Notes: a model not told the origin generated them from the sequence alone. A stretch of 46,876 bases of DNA from Polymorphobacter multimanifer (GCF_014205635.1 NZ_JACIIV010000028.1:1-46876), one strand, 5' to 3'; counted from the first letter of the stretch, positions 17,103 through 26,920 are shown. Program-made: numbers and translations.

Positions 17103-17552
17103 AGAGTGTCCTTGAATTGATGTGTCCGAACTTCTGGCGCCCATTGATTGGTCGATAACAACAAACCTTGGCATTTTTGAGCGATGTGATTTTCAGCGCA
17201 AAAAGGCTTTGGAGGCGAAAGTCTGGTCTGGAAGCCGGGGAGCCTCGAGATAAAGCTCGCCGTTCTGGGTCGGCTCAAGATCGACGGCCAAATGGTGCTG
17301 GTTGGCGCGCCGAACAACTCCCTAAATAAAATCACTATGCTGTATTCGGGTTATAATAACAGATGAATGGCCATTACTTTCATCGATTTCGCTCCAATGC
17401 GTATTCACCTCAAAGACCGACCCTTTATGTCAATTGTTGGAAACGACTGGCTCTCTCATATTATCATGCGAAAAATCCACGTCGAAGAACCGAACGCATC
17501 GGTCAAATCGTCAAGGACTTTGCCACGGCCATCACCGGATACGGTTTCGAGT
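17103..17552. other. 450-base stretch with no gene seen
   Basis: It is richer in A+T than its neighbours (TTATAATAAC near 17350). Short open frames on both strands lack ribosome sites and family features. It includes the HtrA promoter region; no operator was recognised. Confidence 0.4.
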
Positions 17553-17852
17553 TTAGTCGAACAGTTCTGAAAAAAACGATTTCTTCCGGCTTTTCCGGCG
17601 ATAGTGATCATCATCATCGCCGCTTGCATAGGAGATCGGCTTTTCGTTCGGTCGTCTGTGGTCACCGCCCTGATTTTTTGGTTCAATATACGAGCTGCTT
17701 CGTTCAATAATCTTGTCGAGTTCGCCTCGGTCCAGCCAAACACCTCGGCAGGCTTGACAATAATCGATCTCGATGCCTGACCGATCGGAGAGCGTAAGCC
17801 CGGTCGAGCAGACCGGGCAGGCCATCGCCGCAACTGTTGCAGGGTTTCGCAT
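17553..17852 (-). CDS. Small zinc-ribbon protein (zf-TFIIB type)
   Basis: A 99-residue protein with a TFIIB-like zinc ribbon: CPVC (12-15) and CQAC (32-35) are four metal ligands, followed by the conserved GVWLDRGELDKII. The C-terminal third is acidic then basic and ends FFSELFD. ATG 17852 has an AAGG at suitable spacing; a second Met is at residue 10. It begins 3 bases after the DUF465 gene, so the two are one operon. Function is unknown; the family is widespread and often adjacent to small helical proteins. Confidence 0.82.
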   Translation of the reverse strand: MRNPATVAAMACPVCSTGLTLSDRSGIEIDYCQACRGVWLDRGELDKIIERSSSYIEPKNQGGDHRRPNEKPISYASGDDDDHYRRKSRKKSFFSELFD

Positions 17853-17855
17853 GAC

Positions 17856-18035
17856 TCATACCTTGCTCTGCGAGCGAAAGCCGCGCAGTCGGCTCAAACG
17901 ATCCTTGGCTGCCAGCCGAAGCTTTTTTAGTCGCAAGAGCCACCACGCATTTGGTGCTCGCGAACTTTGTTCGCTGCGTATTCTGGACTCAAGCTGGGTT
18001 AGTGTTTGCAATAGGCGGTGGTCTGAATCGGACAC
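17856..18035 (-). CDS. DUF465/YdcH-like small helical protein
   Basis: A 59-residue protein starting at GTG 18035 (VSDSDHRLLQTLTQLESRI), with GGAG seven bases upstream. It shows the family's two-helix pattern ending WLLRLKKLRLAAKDRLSRL. The length fits the family (55-80 residues). It is co-transcribed with the zinc-ribbon gene. The role of DUF465 proteins is not known. Confidence 0.65.
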   Translation of the reverse strand: MSDSDHRLLQTLTQLESRIRSEQSSRAPNAWWLLRLKKLRLAAKDRLSRLRGFRSQSKV

Positions 18036-18254
18036 GGGCTGTCTCCAGGTGATGATGGGAGGATCGGGCCGGCAAAGACGCAAGTCTGGAGGGAGGGACT
18101 TGAATCGAGCCAGCCCGATGCGGTCCGACATCGCAGTTATCAGGGATAACAACTGCCAGGGGGGCCCGGCCCGCAATGGACATTTACGGGACGCTGTAAT
18201 CGCGTACCAATCCAATTTTGCAAGGTCGATGATAGCCTGAGCCTATGGACGGCA

Positions 18255-19172
18255 TCAAATTGAATTAATTTCTTTAACAAGCCGCTGAGCGTCCGCCTGA
18301 ATGCGTAGAGCAATTGCGCGATACGCGTCGCCATACGCCGCACCTGACCGCCAGGCCGCTGCAATGTGGCGGGTATAGTGCCATCCTTGCGGTCGGAGCA
18401 CTTGGATCCCTGCCAGTCCGCCGACATCTGACTCAATGTATAGCTCCGGAAGAATAGCCAGCCCAAGCCCGGAGGCGGCCATCTGGTGCACGCAATCGAG
18501 GCTCGTGCCCTCATAATCCCGGAGCAATACCATTCCCAGATCCAAACAGATCGCGGCGACCTGGCGGTGGAGGTGGTGACGCGACTCGAGGCTGAGAACC
18601 TGCGCCCCTTCTAGGTCTCGCAGCGTCAGTTCCGGCAGTCGTGAGAGCGGGTGATTAGGAGCCGCGACGATTGCCAGTTGCTCGCGAAACAATGGCATGA
18701 CGTGGAGGCTGTCCCCGACGATCGGCAATGGGCCGAGAAGAATGTCCAGGGAGCCACGCGAAAGTTCGAGTGCCTGTTCCTCGGGAATACCTTCCCGGAT
18801 ATACAGCCGCAGATCTGGCTGCTCGCGGTGAAGTGCTGCCACGATCCTTGGCAAGAGGTAGGGACCGAGAGTTGGGGTGACACCAAGGCGAAGGGTGCCC
18901 ATGACGAGCTCGCCAGAGCGCCGGGCGAGCGAGCTTATGTCCTTGACCTCAACGATCAGCCGCCGCGCGCGATCCGTGATCTCGCGGCCGATCGGCGTCA
19001 GCTGCGCACCCGACGAATTTCGCTCGATCAATGTCATACCGAGACGTTGCTCAAGTGCGCGCAGTTGCTGACTGAGCGTCGGTTGCGACACATGGCAGGC
19101 AACTGCCGCTCGACCGAAGTTTTGGGAATCGGCGACAGCGACGAGGTACTCGAATTGTCGCAAGGTCGGCAT
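18255..19172 (-). CDS. LysR-family regulator, OxyR-like but lacking the peroxidatic cysteine
   Basis: A 305-residue protein. The N-terminal winged helix (MPTLRQFEYLVAVADSQNF, then HVSQPTLSQQLRALEQRLG) is followed by a substrate-binding domain most similar to OxyR (TLRLGVTPTLGPYLLPRI; TSLDCVHQMAASGLGLAILP). In OxyR the redox pair lies in GHCLRD...C; here the matching segment reads RHHLHRQVAAIC, so the first Cys (position 199 in E. coli) is His while the second is kept. Peroxide sensing by a disulfide is therefore unlikely. The ATG at 19172 follows GGAAGGAG. It is divergent from a broken oxidoreductase gene, so its old target may be lost. Confidence 0.85.
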   Translation of the reverse strand: MPTLRQFEYLVAVADSQNFGRAAVACHVSQPTLSQQLRALEQRLGMTLIERNSSGAQLTPIGREITDRARRLIVEVKDISSLARRSGELVMGTLRLGVTPTLGPYLLPRIVAALHREQPDLRLYIREGIPEEQALELSRGSLDILLGPLPIVGDSLHVMPLFREQLAIVAAPNHPLSRLPELTLRDLEGAQVLSLESRHHLHRQVAAICLDLGMVLLRDYEGTSLDCVHQMAASGLGLAILPELYIESDVGGLAGIQVLRPQGWHYTRHIAAAWRSGAAYGDAYRAIALRIQADAQRLVKEINSI

Positions 19173-19210
19173 GCACGAAGCTCCTTCCGGCAATAGCCTC
19201 CTTCTATCGA

Positions 19211-19648
19211 ATGACTTCAACAGTGTCGATTTATTTGAATGAACACCCAATGCGCAGCATGATGAAACCTGGTTTGGCAGGAGCGGATTTTTCGTCGCCG
19301 CATCTTGCCATTGCGATTGTCAGGGGCACGCTGAGCACCTTGGCGGCGCAGGCCAGAACCGATCGGAGCGAACGGCATCTGGAAGACACACTTGGAGAAA
19401 TTGCCGACGGCATACGTGCGATGCTGGCAGACGCCTTCGGTGTTGCAACGACTTCGGCGCGTGACGCTGCTGCAGACCGCGGGCGGAGTGCCCGCACGAC
19501 TGCTCCGCTCGGCGCGCCGTTTCTGCGCGGTGAAGATGGGACATTGTACGTCGGCGGTGATTTGTGTCTTGGCGCCTGCCTCGAGGCGGCATATTTTTAC
19601 GGGGCCGCCATTGCCAGCGCCATCATCAAACATGAGGTCAGCCTCTGA
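19211..19648 (+). pseudogene. C-terminal remnant of a renalase-like FAD oxidoreductase
   Basis: A 145-codon frame. From about residue 55 it follows the end of renalase-type NAD(P)/FAD amine-oxidase-like proteins (ERHLEDTLGEIADGI; PLGAPFLRGEDGTLYVGGD; CLEAAYFYGAAIASAI). The N-terminal FAD-binding two thirds (GxGxxG fold) are absent and the middle is badly diverged, so it is called a relic. The GGDW usual in this family is GGDL here. It begins 38 bases from the divergent LysR gene. Confidence 0.5.
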
Positions 19649-19817
19649 CTGCGCGTCGGCGTGCCTCATGTCCGGCCACTACATCTCGACCGCAGATCAA
19701 ATCCACGTGGTGGAGTGATCATCATACGGGATGTGTCGAAGACAGCGAGAGTGTGCTGTTCTGTCCTGCGGCGAGGTGCGCGATAGCGTCTTGCCGAACT
19801 GACGCTAACGAAGGCTG

Positions 19818-20210
19818 ATGGACAAAGATCTGACCACAGCGGTTCTCTACAATTCCCAATGCCCGATCTGTAACGTCGAAATCGGGCATTATGCCCGATA
19901 TGCTGGCGAAGCAGGCCTGCCGATCCGGTTTGACGACGCGAATACGGACGCGTTGGACCATTGGGAGCTCGATGACGATACGGCGGCACGCCGGTTGTAT
20001 GTGCATCACGATGGCGTGCTCATATCCGGCGTTCCGGCGTTTTTGGTTCTGTGGGCCCAGATGCCTCGCTATCGGCTGCTTGGAAAGCTCATGGGGTTGC
20101 CAGTGATTAAGCAGCTTGCCAGCCTCGCCTATGATTATGTGTTTGCGCCTGCGCTCTACCGCTCGCACGTGCGCCGTGTCCGCAAGTCATCCGCGGTCAT
20201 TCCCAATTGA
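19818..20210 (+). CDS. DCC/DUF393 thiol-disulfide family protein
   Basis: A 130-residue protein of the thioredoxin-related DCC family: VLYNSQCPICNVEIGHY carries the CPIC redox pair (Cys15, Cys18), followed by HHDGVLISGVPAFLVLW and a C-terminal YDYVFAPALYRSHVRRVRK. It appears intact. In alphaproteobacteria this family often sits beside a UbiG-like methyltransferase; here that neighbour is broken (20234-20538). Likely a cytoplasmic or membrane-associated oxidoreductase of unknown substrate. Confidence 0.85.
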   Translation: MDKDLTTAVLYNSQCPICNVEIGHYARYAGEAGLPIRFDDANTDALDHWELDDDTAARRLYVHHDGVLISGVPAFLVLWAQMPRYRLLGKLMGLPVIKQLASLAYDYVFAPALYRSHVRRVRKSSAVIPN

Positions 20211-20233
20211 TACGGGGAAAACCCCTGGTCCGG

Positions 20234-20538
20234 ATGCGTAATCGCCTGACCATCTATGACAAGGTCGCGGACCAGTGGTGGTCGGACGATGTCCGCTACG
20301 TGAGCACGCTCAAGAACCTTGTGCCAGGGCGGCTGCAGTGGTTGACCCCACCATGTTCCTAAAGCCGCGCGAATTGCGCACGGCGATGTTGGGTACAGGG
20401 TTGGTGCCGGAGACGATGACCGGTCTTGGCCCGCGCGGGATTGATCGCAACTTCAATCCGACATTCGGGCCGCTGCCACTGACAGCCGTCATGTCCATGG
20501 ACATCGCGCGAAAATCGAAGGCTGGAGCCATGTCATAA
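20234..20538 (+). pseudogene. UbiG-like methyltransferase with internal deletion
   Basis: The frame from ATG 20234 gives a normal N-terminus (RLTIYDKVADQWWSDDVRY, STLKNLVPGRLQW), then stops at 20360. A shifted frame directly continues with the normal C-terminus (DPTMFLKPRELRTAMLGTGL and FGPLPLTAVMSMDIARK). The whole SAM-binding core is missing, so an internal deletion of several hundred bases with a frame change is inferred. Not functional. Confidence 0.7.
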
Positions 20539-20543
20539 CCTCT

Positions 20544-20696
20544 ATGGCAGCAGAATCGGGCGACCCTGTGCCCGCGCCGCGGTACCGGGCCGGCTCGCAT
20601 CTCATCGTGTATCGGGAGACGTCTGACGCGATCGACGTCGTTCGCGTTCTTCACCAAAAAATCGACATCGGATCACGACTGCTCGATCCGGACTAA
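20544..20696 (+). pseudogene. ParE-type toxin C-terminal fragment
   Basis: A 50-codon frame reads RYRAGSHLIVYRETSDAI then VVRVLHQKIDIGSRL, the C-terminal half of RelE/ParE toxins (YR.GSHLI.YR....I.V.RVLHQ.MD). The N-terminal half and any antitoxin gene are missing. It follows the broken methyltransferase directly. Confidence 0.6.
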
Positions 20697-20781
20697 GCGG
20701 GTCCCCTTTCGGACAGCGCGAGGCCATTCGGGTTAGCACGCGGAAAGGCGATCTACGATTGAGGCTACAAGCCTGGTCAAG

Positions 20782-21129
20782 TTAGAGGGGATCTCCCGCG
20801 CCCAGCATCTTGACGTAGGCTCCAAGCCGTTCATCCATGCACCCCTGCACTTCGACCTGGGTTTTGAGGCTGCGCTCGGCGCACTCATAAACGGCCCGGC
20901 ACGGCAGCCTGTCCAGTCCGGGATCTCCGCTCGAGCGTTTGACCTTGCACCGAACGCGGCCATGCTTGTCGACCCCGCCGGAGAAGCGGATTGCCTTCAG
21001 CGTCTCGCCAAGCACCACGATGTCGGCGGAAGCAGGTTCACCCCGAGACGCGGCTTGAGCCTGAAGCAAAAGAAGCAGCGAGAGCGCCATAAACATAGCG
21101 GCAACTGAATAGCGCACTTCGCATCGCAT
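20782..21129 (-). CDS. Small secreted protein of unknown function
   Basis: 115 residues from ATG 21129. It has a signal peptide (SVAAMFMALSLLLLLQAQA) and then ADIVVLGETLKAIRFSGGVD, followed by a Cys-containing part (RVRCKVKRSSGDPGLDRLPC, AVYECAER, VQGCMDE). The pattern (D)IVVxG, basic segment, SGDPxLD, paired Cys recurs in sphingomonad secreted hypotheticals. An alternative ATG at 21222 has a better ribosome site (GGGGAG) but would bury the signal sequence. Function unknown. Confidence 0.6.
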   Translation of the reverse strand: MRCEVRYSVAAMFMALSLLLLLQAQAASRGEPASADIVVLGETLKAIRFSGGVDKHGRVRCKVKRSSGDPGLDRLPCRAVYECAERSLKTQVEVQGCMDERLGAYVKMLGAGDPL

Positions 21130-21399
21130 CGTCGAGATGATGTAGGGTGCCAGATGGCCATCAGGCGGACTGCGAAGGCTGTTAACTGCAGTTCTGCTGA
21201 AAGTTCGCTTCGGTGTCAACATAGGCCGCTCCCCGCATTGCCAGCGACCGCGGTTACATCTTGATAGATGACTGAATGGCATAGGCTTTCGAGTGGCTTT
21301 TGAGACATCATTCATTCTGCCAAAAGTAGGTCAAGTGGGCAGGCGGATCGGATTCCGCAGGCCATTGCGCAATACCCTGCGCATTGCTATGCGAATAGC

Positions 21400-21909
21400 A
21401 TGAGCCAGCGAGATTTCTATGACAACGCCATCATCCAAAAGGCCTATACGGCCAAAAAACTGCTCGACCTCGCATATCTGATCCAGGGTCAGGTGACCGA
21501 GGTCTATGCCCACAAAGGCATGATTTTCCCGGTCAGTTGTTCATCCACATTGCTCTGTCTGGGCAAACGCGGGCCGGCCTCGGTAACCGAAGTGGCGCGA
21601 GCTTTGGCGCACCCGCATCAGACCGTTGCCCAACACCTTAGTACGCTTGGCAGGCTCAACATCGTCGCAACGCGCACCGACGAGACCGACAGGCGCCGTG
21701 TTGAGTATATCCTGACAGATATTGGCCAGACCCAGGCCGTCTATCTCAATCAGTACAACGTGGAAGCCGCCGAGGTCTTCGACAGGCTGAACCGGGACAT
21801 TGGCACCGATCTGGGTGACGTGCTCGACATCGCCATGGCCGCTCTTAGCAACAAAAGTATGGCAGATCGTTTCTGGGATCTGTTCGAACTCGGGTCTCCG
21901 CGATCATGA
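21400..21909 (+). CDS. MarR-family transcriptional regulator
   Basis: A 169-residue winged-helix regulator: GPASVTEVARALAHPHQTVA forms the DNA-recognition part and TRTDETDRRRVEYILTDIGQ the wing. The stop overlaps the start of the serine hydrolase gene by 4 bases (ATGA), so the two are translated together and the regulator probably controls its own operon. The ligand is unknown. Confidence 0.85.
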   Translation: MSQRDFYDNAIIQKAYTAKKLLDLAYLIQGQVTEVYAHKGMIFPVSCSSTLLCLGKRGPASVTEVARALAHPHQTVAQHLSTLGRLNIVATRTDETDRRRVEYILTDIGQTQAVYLNQYNVEAAEVFDRLNRDIGTDLGDVLDIAMAALSNKSMADRFWDLFELGSPRS

Positions 21910-23141
21910 AAAAAACCGCCTATATAATCCTCGTCGTCTCGCTGGCGGCGCTGCTGTTCTGGGCGCTCGCCCCCCGGCAGAAGCTCGCCTCGGCCGACGC
22001 CAAAGACTTCGACGCCTTTGTTACCGCCCTGATCGACGAGCAGGCCATCCCCGGCATCGCCATTGCCGTGGTGCGCGCCCGGCAAGTCGTGCATTTACAG
22101 GGCTACGGCTATGCGGATGTTGAGGCCAGAAGGCCGATGACGGCCGACACGCCGATGAATATTGCCTCCATCAGCAAGCCGATCCTCGGGATTGTGCTAT
22201 TGCAGCTGAGGGACAAGGGGCTGTTGGACCTCGATGCAGACATCAACCGCCTGCTGCCGTTTCGCGTGAACAATCCGAATGCCGGTGGCGCGCCGATCAC
22301 AGTCCGCCAACTGGCGACGCACACTTCTGGAATCGAGGACTATTATGAAATCGCGGATTACCAAAAGGGGGCAGCCTCGCCCACGAAGCTCTCGGATTAT
22401 CTGCGCAGCCTAGTCTCGGCAGATGGCACGCGATATGAAGCTGGTGCTCACTTTCTGGATGCAAAGCCGGGGACCGCGCGCGAATACAGCAATCTCGGCG
22501 CCGGCGTTGCCGGGGCGGTCGCCGAGGCGGTAGGCGGCGCTTCCCTTGCCGCGCTGGCAAAAAACAACGTGTTCGAGCCGCTGGGTATGGCAAACGCTTC
22601 GTGGCTGCTGGCAGACTATCCCGTCGGCAAGCTGGCGACACGGTATGAGGTTGCCCAATGCCTGCCCTACACCAGCCTTTGCGCCAGCACGCAGCAGCCG
22701 AAGCGCAATTATCTCGTCAACAAGATCTTCCGACCGACCAGCGCCGATCGCCGCCTAGAGGTCTATCCGCAATTCGGCAACCCGAACTACCCTGACGGCG
22801 GCGTCAACGCGTCCGCGCGTGACCTGACACTTTTGGCGCAAAGTATTCTGGCGCACGCGAAATACGGCAGGGGGAAGCTGCTGTCTCAAGCTTCGTTCGA
22901 GGAAATGTTGAAGCTGCAACTTCCCGCCGAAATTGACGACCGGCAGCGATTCTTTTGGCGCGACCGTAATGGGCTCACGGGTCATTCAGGCTCCGATCTC
23001 GGAGTCTACACCAGCCTCTACTTCGACAAGCAAAGGGGTGACGCTATCATCGTACTCATGAACCGCACGCCCGACCTTGAAACCGAGGACGCCATGGCGC
23101 GCTTGCATAAACGCGCGCAGGCGGACTTTTTAGGACGTTGA
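21906..23141 (+). CDS. Serine hydrolase, class C beta-lactamase/esterase family
   Basis: A 411-residue protein with an N-terminal signal/anchor (about 1-21). It has the SxxK motif (Ser88-Ile-Ser-Lys91), the YxN motif (REYSNLGAG) and the third motif as GHSG (GHSGSDLG). The blocks GIAIAVVRARQVVHLQGYG and TPMNIASISKPIL are typical. Members act as penicillin-binding peptidases, esterases or beta-lactamases; the substrate cannot be told from sequence. It is in a two-gene operon with the MarR regulator. Probably periplasmic. Confidence 0.85.
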   Translation: MKKTAYIILVVSLAALLFWALAPRQKLASADAKDFDAFVTALIDEQAIPGIAIAVVRARQVVHLQGYGYADVEARRPMTADTPMNIASISKPILGIVLLQLRDKGLLDLDADINRLLPFRVNNPNAGGAPITVRQLATHTSGIEDYYEIADYQKGAASPTKLSDYLRSLVSADGTRYEAGAHFLDAKPGTAREYSNLGAGVAGAVAEAVGGASLAALAKNNVFEPLGMANASWLLADYPVGKLATRYEVAQCLPYTSLCASTQQPKRNYLVNKIFRPTSADRRLEVYPQFGNPNYPDGGVNASARDLTLLAQSILAHAKYGRGKLLSQASFEEMLKLQLPAEIDDRQRFFWRDRNGLTGHSGSDLGVYTSLYFDKQRGDAIIVLMNRTPDLETEDAMARLHKRAQADFLGR

Positions 23142-23269
23142 TACTGGCGTGGCTACGAACCAGAGTATCTCGTGCTGCCGACACCGAACGGTCCCCTTAC
23201 GGACGCTTGGGACCTGCCCCGGTGCCCCTTTACAGCCTTGCCGCCGACGGGCTTCGTTATGGCTCTGGC

Positions 23270-23524
23270 TCAGTCGGTCGAGAGCCGATAACCAATTCCC
23301 GTTTCGTTGCGAAGGAGCGTCGGGCGGGACGGGTCGGTTTCGAGTTTCTGGCGCAAGTTTCGCACCACGATGCGCAGATACTCCATGGGCGGGTCGGTGA
23401 CATCTGGCCAGACGGCGGTGAGCAGTGCTCTGTGCGTCACCACACGGCCGGGGCTGCGGGCGAGCATTGCCAGCACGTCGTTCTCTTTGCGCGTCAGGTG
23501 CACCGCGTCGCCGTCGCGTGTCAC
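23270..23524 (-). pseudogene. KdpE-type response regulator, C-terminal fragment
   Basis: 84 codons match only the winged-helix effector domain of OmpR/KdpE regulators (HLTRKENDVLAMLARSPGRV, THRALLTAVWP, YLRIVVRNLRQKLE, GIGYRLSTD). The receiver domain with its phospho-Asp is absent and no kinase is nearby. Upstream bases to 23561 hold nothing recognisable. Confidence 0.7.
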
Positions 23525-23561
23525 GCCATGGCCAACTAGGCCGTAAACCCATTAATCGACG

Positions 23562-23861
23562 TCAGGGACGGAGCTCGTCGCCGGCTGCATAGCGCGGCAG
23601 TTCAGCCGCTGCATCGGTTAGAGCGGAAGAGATTTCGGTGAGGCTGAAGCAACGGTCCCACAACTCGGTCGCAAGCAGATTGATAGCCGGACCCAAAACC
23701 CTATTCTCGGGCCAAGGGTTCGTCCGGTGAAGCTCTTTCAACACTATGGAGAACTGGTGGGCCGCTTCGTGGAAAGTGGTCTGCAATGCGTCGTTCGCGG
23801 CTTGCTCCTGATCATCATCCATCCCGATGTTGTAAGGGACATGTGCTTGAAACGGCAACAT
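23562..23861 (-). CDS. Conserved small protein of unknown function
   Basis: About 99 residues from ATG 23861 (MLPFQAHVPYNIGMDDDQEQ); an alternative ATG at 23822 begins MDDDQEQAANDALQTTFHEA. Predicted mostly helical, acidic, soluble, no signal peptide. I do not recognise a family. Its upstream end is close to the IS5 element, which may have replaced its promoter. Confidence 0.45.
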   Translation of the reverse strand: MLPFQAHVPYNIGMDDDQEQAANDALQTTFHEAAHQFSIVLKELHRTNPWPENRVLGPAINLLATELWDRCFSLTEISSALTDAAAELPRYAAGDELRP

Positions 23862-23913
23862 ACGTGTGACCGGATGGCTTTTCTTTCTCGCTTGGTTCTG
23901 ATTCAGCATCGGC

Positions 23914-24545
23914 ATGAGCCGATATGATCTAACCGATTTCGAGTGGCGCGTGATCGAGCCGCTTCTGCCCAACAAGCCGCCAGGTGTGCCGCGCGTGGAT
24001 GACCGGCGCGTGCTGAACGGCATCTTCTGGGTGCTGCGTTCCGGCGCGCCGTGGCGCGATCTGCCAGAGCGCTATGGCCCGCGCACGACGTGCTATAACC
24101 GCTTCAATCGATGGCGAGATGCAGGCGTTTGGGGCCGCCTGATGAACGCCATCAGCGCTGCGCACGATGGCGAAATCCAGATGGTGGACAGCACTTCCAT
24201 CCGGGCGCACCAGCAGGCTGCGACGGCAGAAAAGGGGGTCCAGATCATTTTCTCGGTTGATCACGCGGCGGCCTCACAATCAAGATCCACGTCGTCGTCG
24301 ACGCGCAAGGGCTCCCGATCCAGCTCGGCTTGACCGCTGGGCAGGCGCACGATGGGCAAATCGTCGACACGCTGCTCGACCATCTCGGCCCGCGCACCAT
24401 CGTGCTAGCCGACAAGGCCTATGACGCTGACCGCATCCGCGAGATGATCCACGACCAGGGGGCCACGCCCAACATCCCGCCGAAGAGCAATCGCAAGTGG
24501 AAGCCCTGCTTTAGCAAGCGCCTCATTCCGACGCATGAACGTAAG
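23914..24545 (+). pseudogene. Degenerate IS5-family (IS427-type) transposase
   Basis: OrfA starts at ATG 23914 (MSRYDLTDFEWRVIEPLLP) and has the first DDE Asp in MVDSTSIRAHQQAA. The frame then shifts by one base at the A4G5 run near 24230 and continues as GGLTIKIHVVVDAQGLPIQL, TAGQAHDGQIVDTLLDHLG and VLADKAYDADRIRE. A -1 shift at such a run is normal for this IS group, but an in-frame TGA at 24258-24260 and loss of the C-terminal arm after KPCFSKRL (about 24520) show that this copy is dead. Terminal repeats were not found. Confidence 0.8.
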
Positions 24546-24761
24546 CGTCCATGGCGGGTGACCCTGTCCCGGAATTGGCGCTTGCGGCGGGCAATGGGGC
24601 GGGCAGGGGGCTTTGCGAAGCGCTCTTGTAGCCGCTGCAGGGCTATTGGCCCAACGTACTATCCGCTCGGTGTACCGCGCTTGTGAGGCTAACGGCTTCG
24701 CCGACGCCATACAAAGGGCGAAGAAGGCCAGCCGGCTGACGTGGGCGGCGCCGGTGCAGGC

Positions 24762-26920
24762 TTACTGCCCGAGCGCGCCTTCGCGTTCCAACCGCTGGCC
24801 TTCTTCTGTGGCCAGGAATTTGGCCTGCTCACCAACATAGGCGCGTACGGCCTCGATCTCGCTCTTGGAGAACCATTTGGCGAAACTGACCATCCCCTGC
24901 TCGCGCAGCAGGCCACCGTGGACCACTTCGGACCAGAGCTTTGGTTCTGACAGGGCTCTGGCACGGCGCAGATCTGGCACGAGACCGCTGGAGCGGGCGC
25001 CGCCGCCATGGCAGATGCCGCAATTGCCCTCGTAAATGTCCTTACCGGTGGCGATTTGGGCCTTTGTGAAGCGATCTTTCGGCGGATTGGGTGGCGCCAG
25101 TTCAGGCGATTCATAAGCCGGCAGCTTCTCCGTTCCGCCGAGCTTGAATACCAGCACCCGGCCATTGGGCTGGATGCGCTGAGGGCCATCGGGCAGGCCG
25201 CCGGCCATGCCCCATGCGCCGCCATAGCCGGCCATCACGGCCACATATTGCGTATCGCCCACCATATAGCTGATCGGCCCGGCTCCGATGCCGCGTTCGG
25301 AACTGAATGACCAGAGCGTCTTGCCATTGGCTGCGTCAAAAGCCTGAAAGCCGCCCTTGGCGTTCCCCTGAAAGACAAGATTGCCAGCCGTGGCCAGTGC
25401 GCCGCCGTTCCAAGGGCCATCATATTGGACGCGCCAGGCTTCCTGCTGCTTGACCGGATCCCAGGCGACCAACTGGCCCTTCAACATGGCCCGTGTGGTC
25501 CTGGTGGCCTCGAGGCTGTTGGTGGGGGCGTTGAGGGCCCAGGCGACCGCGAGATTCCACGCGCCTTGCTTGTGCGAATAGCCGGTATCTGTTTTGTAGG
25601 CACCGGGGATCTCCTGCGCTGGCAGGTAGACCAGACCTGTTTGGGGGCTGAAGGCCATCGGATGCCAATTGTGGGCGCCCAGAGCCGACGGCGAGACCAG
25701 TGCCGTAGTCTTGTCAGGGTAGCGCTGGCCGGCCACTTCGATGGGGCGGCCGGTTGCCATATCGACGCCGGTGGTCCAGGTTTGCGGAACGAAGCCTTTG
25801 GCCGAGATAAGCTTGCCATTTTCACGGTCGATGACATAGAAAAAGCCGTTTTTGGGGGCCTGCATCAACACCTTGCGCTTTTTGCCCTCGATGGGGAGCG
25901 TTGCGAGAGTGATCGGCTGGGTCTGGGTGAAATCCCAAGTGTCTCCCGGTGTACCCTGATAGTGCCAGAGATATTTTCCAGTATCGGGATTGAGGGCCAC
26001 GACCGACGACAGGAAGAGATTGTCGCCCTTGCCATCTGAGCGGACCTTGTGGTTCCAGGGGCTGCCGTTGCCGACACCGATGTACAGTTGATCCAGTTCC
26101 TGATCATAGACGATGGCATCCCACACCGTGCCGCCACCACCGGCCTGCCAATACTTTCCGGACCATGTGTCACCAGCTTTGGCTCTCAGGACTTCATCAG
26201 AGACTTCACCGTCGGGACCCTTCGAGGGATCGCCGGGGATGGTGTAAAAGCGCCAGACTTTCTTGCCGGTCATGGCGTCATAGGCACTGACGTAGCCGCG
26301 CACACCGAGCTCTGCGCCGCCGTTGCCGATCATGACCATGCCCTTCACGACGCGTGGAGCGCCAGTGATGGTGTAGGGCTGGCTCTGATCGATGGTGACA
26401 GTGGACCATTTGACCTTGCCTGTGGCGGCATCAAGCGCGATGAGCCGGCCATCGAGAGCGCCGAGGAAGAGCATGCCGTTCCAGGCGGCTACGCCGCGAT
26501 TGACGACGTCGCAGCAAGCCGCGTGGCCGCGATCCTTGGGAACTTCGGGATCATAGGTCCAGAGTTCCTTACCGGTGGCGGCATCAAGGGCGACGACCTT
26601 TGACCAGGCGGTGGTGGTGTACATTACACCATCGATGACTAGCGGTGTGGCTTCCTGCCCGCGGTTCGTGTCAAGCTCATAGCTCCAGGCGAGGCCGAGC
26701 TTGTCAACATTGGCGGCGGTGATCTGATCGAGATTGGCGAAGCGCTGCTCGGCGTAAGTGCCGCCGTGAGTCATCCAGTTGCCGGGGTCGGCGGCGTGGC
26801 GAGAAGCCGCTGTGCAGTGACCTGTGCGGCTGGCGAAGTGGCAGCCCCGCCTTGCGCGATGGGCAATACCCATAGGCTGGTTGCGAGTGCTAAAACGCTA
26901 ACTCCTTTAAAAATATTCAT
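24762..26920 (-). CDS. PQQ-dependent quinohaemoprotein alcohol dehydrogenase, frameshifted near the N-terminus
   Basis: A periplasmic type II PQQ alcohol dehydrogenase. Eight-bladed propeller features include the vicinal cysteines (GHAACCDVVN), VWDAIVYDQELDQLYIGVGN and WNGGALATAGNLVFQGN; the C-terminal cytochrome c domain has CGICH and a Met ligand in EQGMVSFAKW. The best start is ATG 26920 (after GGGGAGGAAATC), giving a signal peptide (MNIFKGVSVLALATSLWVLP), but that frame stops soon after. The rest, from DPGNWMTHGGTYAEQRF on, lies in another frame, so one base seems lost (or two gained) near 26788-26800. If real, export is broken. It probably oxidised an alcohol made by the neighbouring P450 or esterase. 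Confidence 0.85.
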
